DNA of 13,683 nt from Candidatus Sumerlaeota bacterium (GTDB lineage: Bacteria > Sumerlaeota > Sumerlaeia > JADFCT01). Below, piece after piece: positions 13,584-13,683 of the stretch. The stretch is from positions 771 through 14,453 of the forward strand of contig JAPLSP010000174.1 in the NCBI GenBank assembly GCA_026398575.1, read 5' to 3'. Numbering within the stretch: position 1 is the stretch's first letter; every line of letters starts with the position of its first letter. Under the pieces are notes generated by a model, which did not search any database, was not told where the DNA came from, and worked only from the letters and a program-made list of their open reading frames with translations. The position numbers and the translations under genes are program-made.

Positions 13584-13597
13584 GACCCTTCCGGGTC
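13584..13597 (-). other. Small hairpin upstream of the fusion gene
   Basis: The stem GACCC/GGGTC encloses four bases. Read on the minus strand the loop is GGAA, a GNRA-type tetraloop, about 58 bases before the fusion gene's ATG. It could be a leader element. It is short enough that chance cannot be excluded. Confidence 0.35.
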
Positions 13598-13611
13598 AAT
13601 AGCCGGTTCAA

Positions 13612-13641
13612 GAAAGGCAAAAAAAAGAAAAAGCGCCTTTC
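13612..13641. other. Inverted repeat with A/T-rich loop near the right edge
   Basis: GAAAGGC (13612-13618) and GCCTTTC (13635-13641) flank an A-rich 16-base loop (T-rich on the minus strand). It may be part of a terminator or leader; the window ends too soon to tell. Nothing else is recognisable from 13526 to 13683. Confidence 0.3.
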
Positions 13642-13683
13642 CCGGCAGACAAGCGACGCCGAATAGTAGGCCGTCCCGCTCCG

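Overview
The window looks like chromosome from an uncultured, GC-rich, Gram-negative-type bacterium that secretes many carbohydrate-active proteins. Beta-helix/ConA-like proteins, a GH5-type cellulase, a GH42-like giant and a stand-alone GH36-like sandwich occur together in Planctomycetota, Lentisphaerota, Verrucomicrobiota and Sumerlaeota-like lineages. This placement is inference from protein style only; no marker gene settles it. Most genes have clear purine-rich Shine-Dalgarno sites, which I used to choose starts.

Left part (1-4908). The end of a secreted beta-helix-type protein with a ConA-like C-terminal domain (plus strand) converges on a VapB/VapC-type toxin-antitoxin pair (minus strand). 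Divergent from the antitoxin is a secreted GH5-like glycoside hydrolase (plus). An AT-richer patch follows with a conserved hypothetical protein and a short, apparently clipped antitoxin without a toxin (both minus). Next is a 409-base gene-free stretch holding four copies of a hairpin repeat, two in each orientation, whose stems vary in a compensatory way. It leads into a secreted beta-sandwich protein (plus).

Right part (4966-13525), all minus strand. In transcription order these are a 1363-residue protein, a small membrane protein with SHOCT-like helices, a 940-residue secreted GH42-like protein, and a small exported protein made of Lys/Asp/Glu/Gly repeats. Two elaborate non-coding structures lie between them: a degenerate 7-bp tandem repeat with G-rich runs (9265-9430) and a nested inverted repeat of about 139 bp (8457-8595).

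The standout is the 1363-residue protein. It joins a DnaG-type CHC2 zinc finger, without the primase catalytic domain, to a roughly 1000-residue TPR superhelix and a C-terminal DnaA-type AAA+ ATPase domain, without the DnaA DNA-binding domain. Parts of the two replication-initiation proteins DnaA and DnaG are thus tied together by a protein-interaction scaffold. I know of no characterised function for this architecture and consider it the best candidate for an undescribed system here. Its immediate downstream partner is the SHOCT-like membrane protein, which could place it at the membrane (inference).
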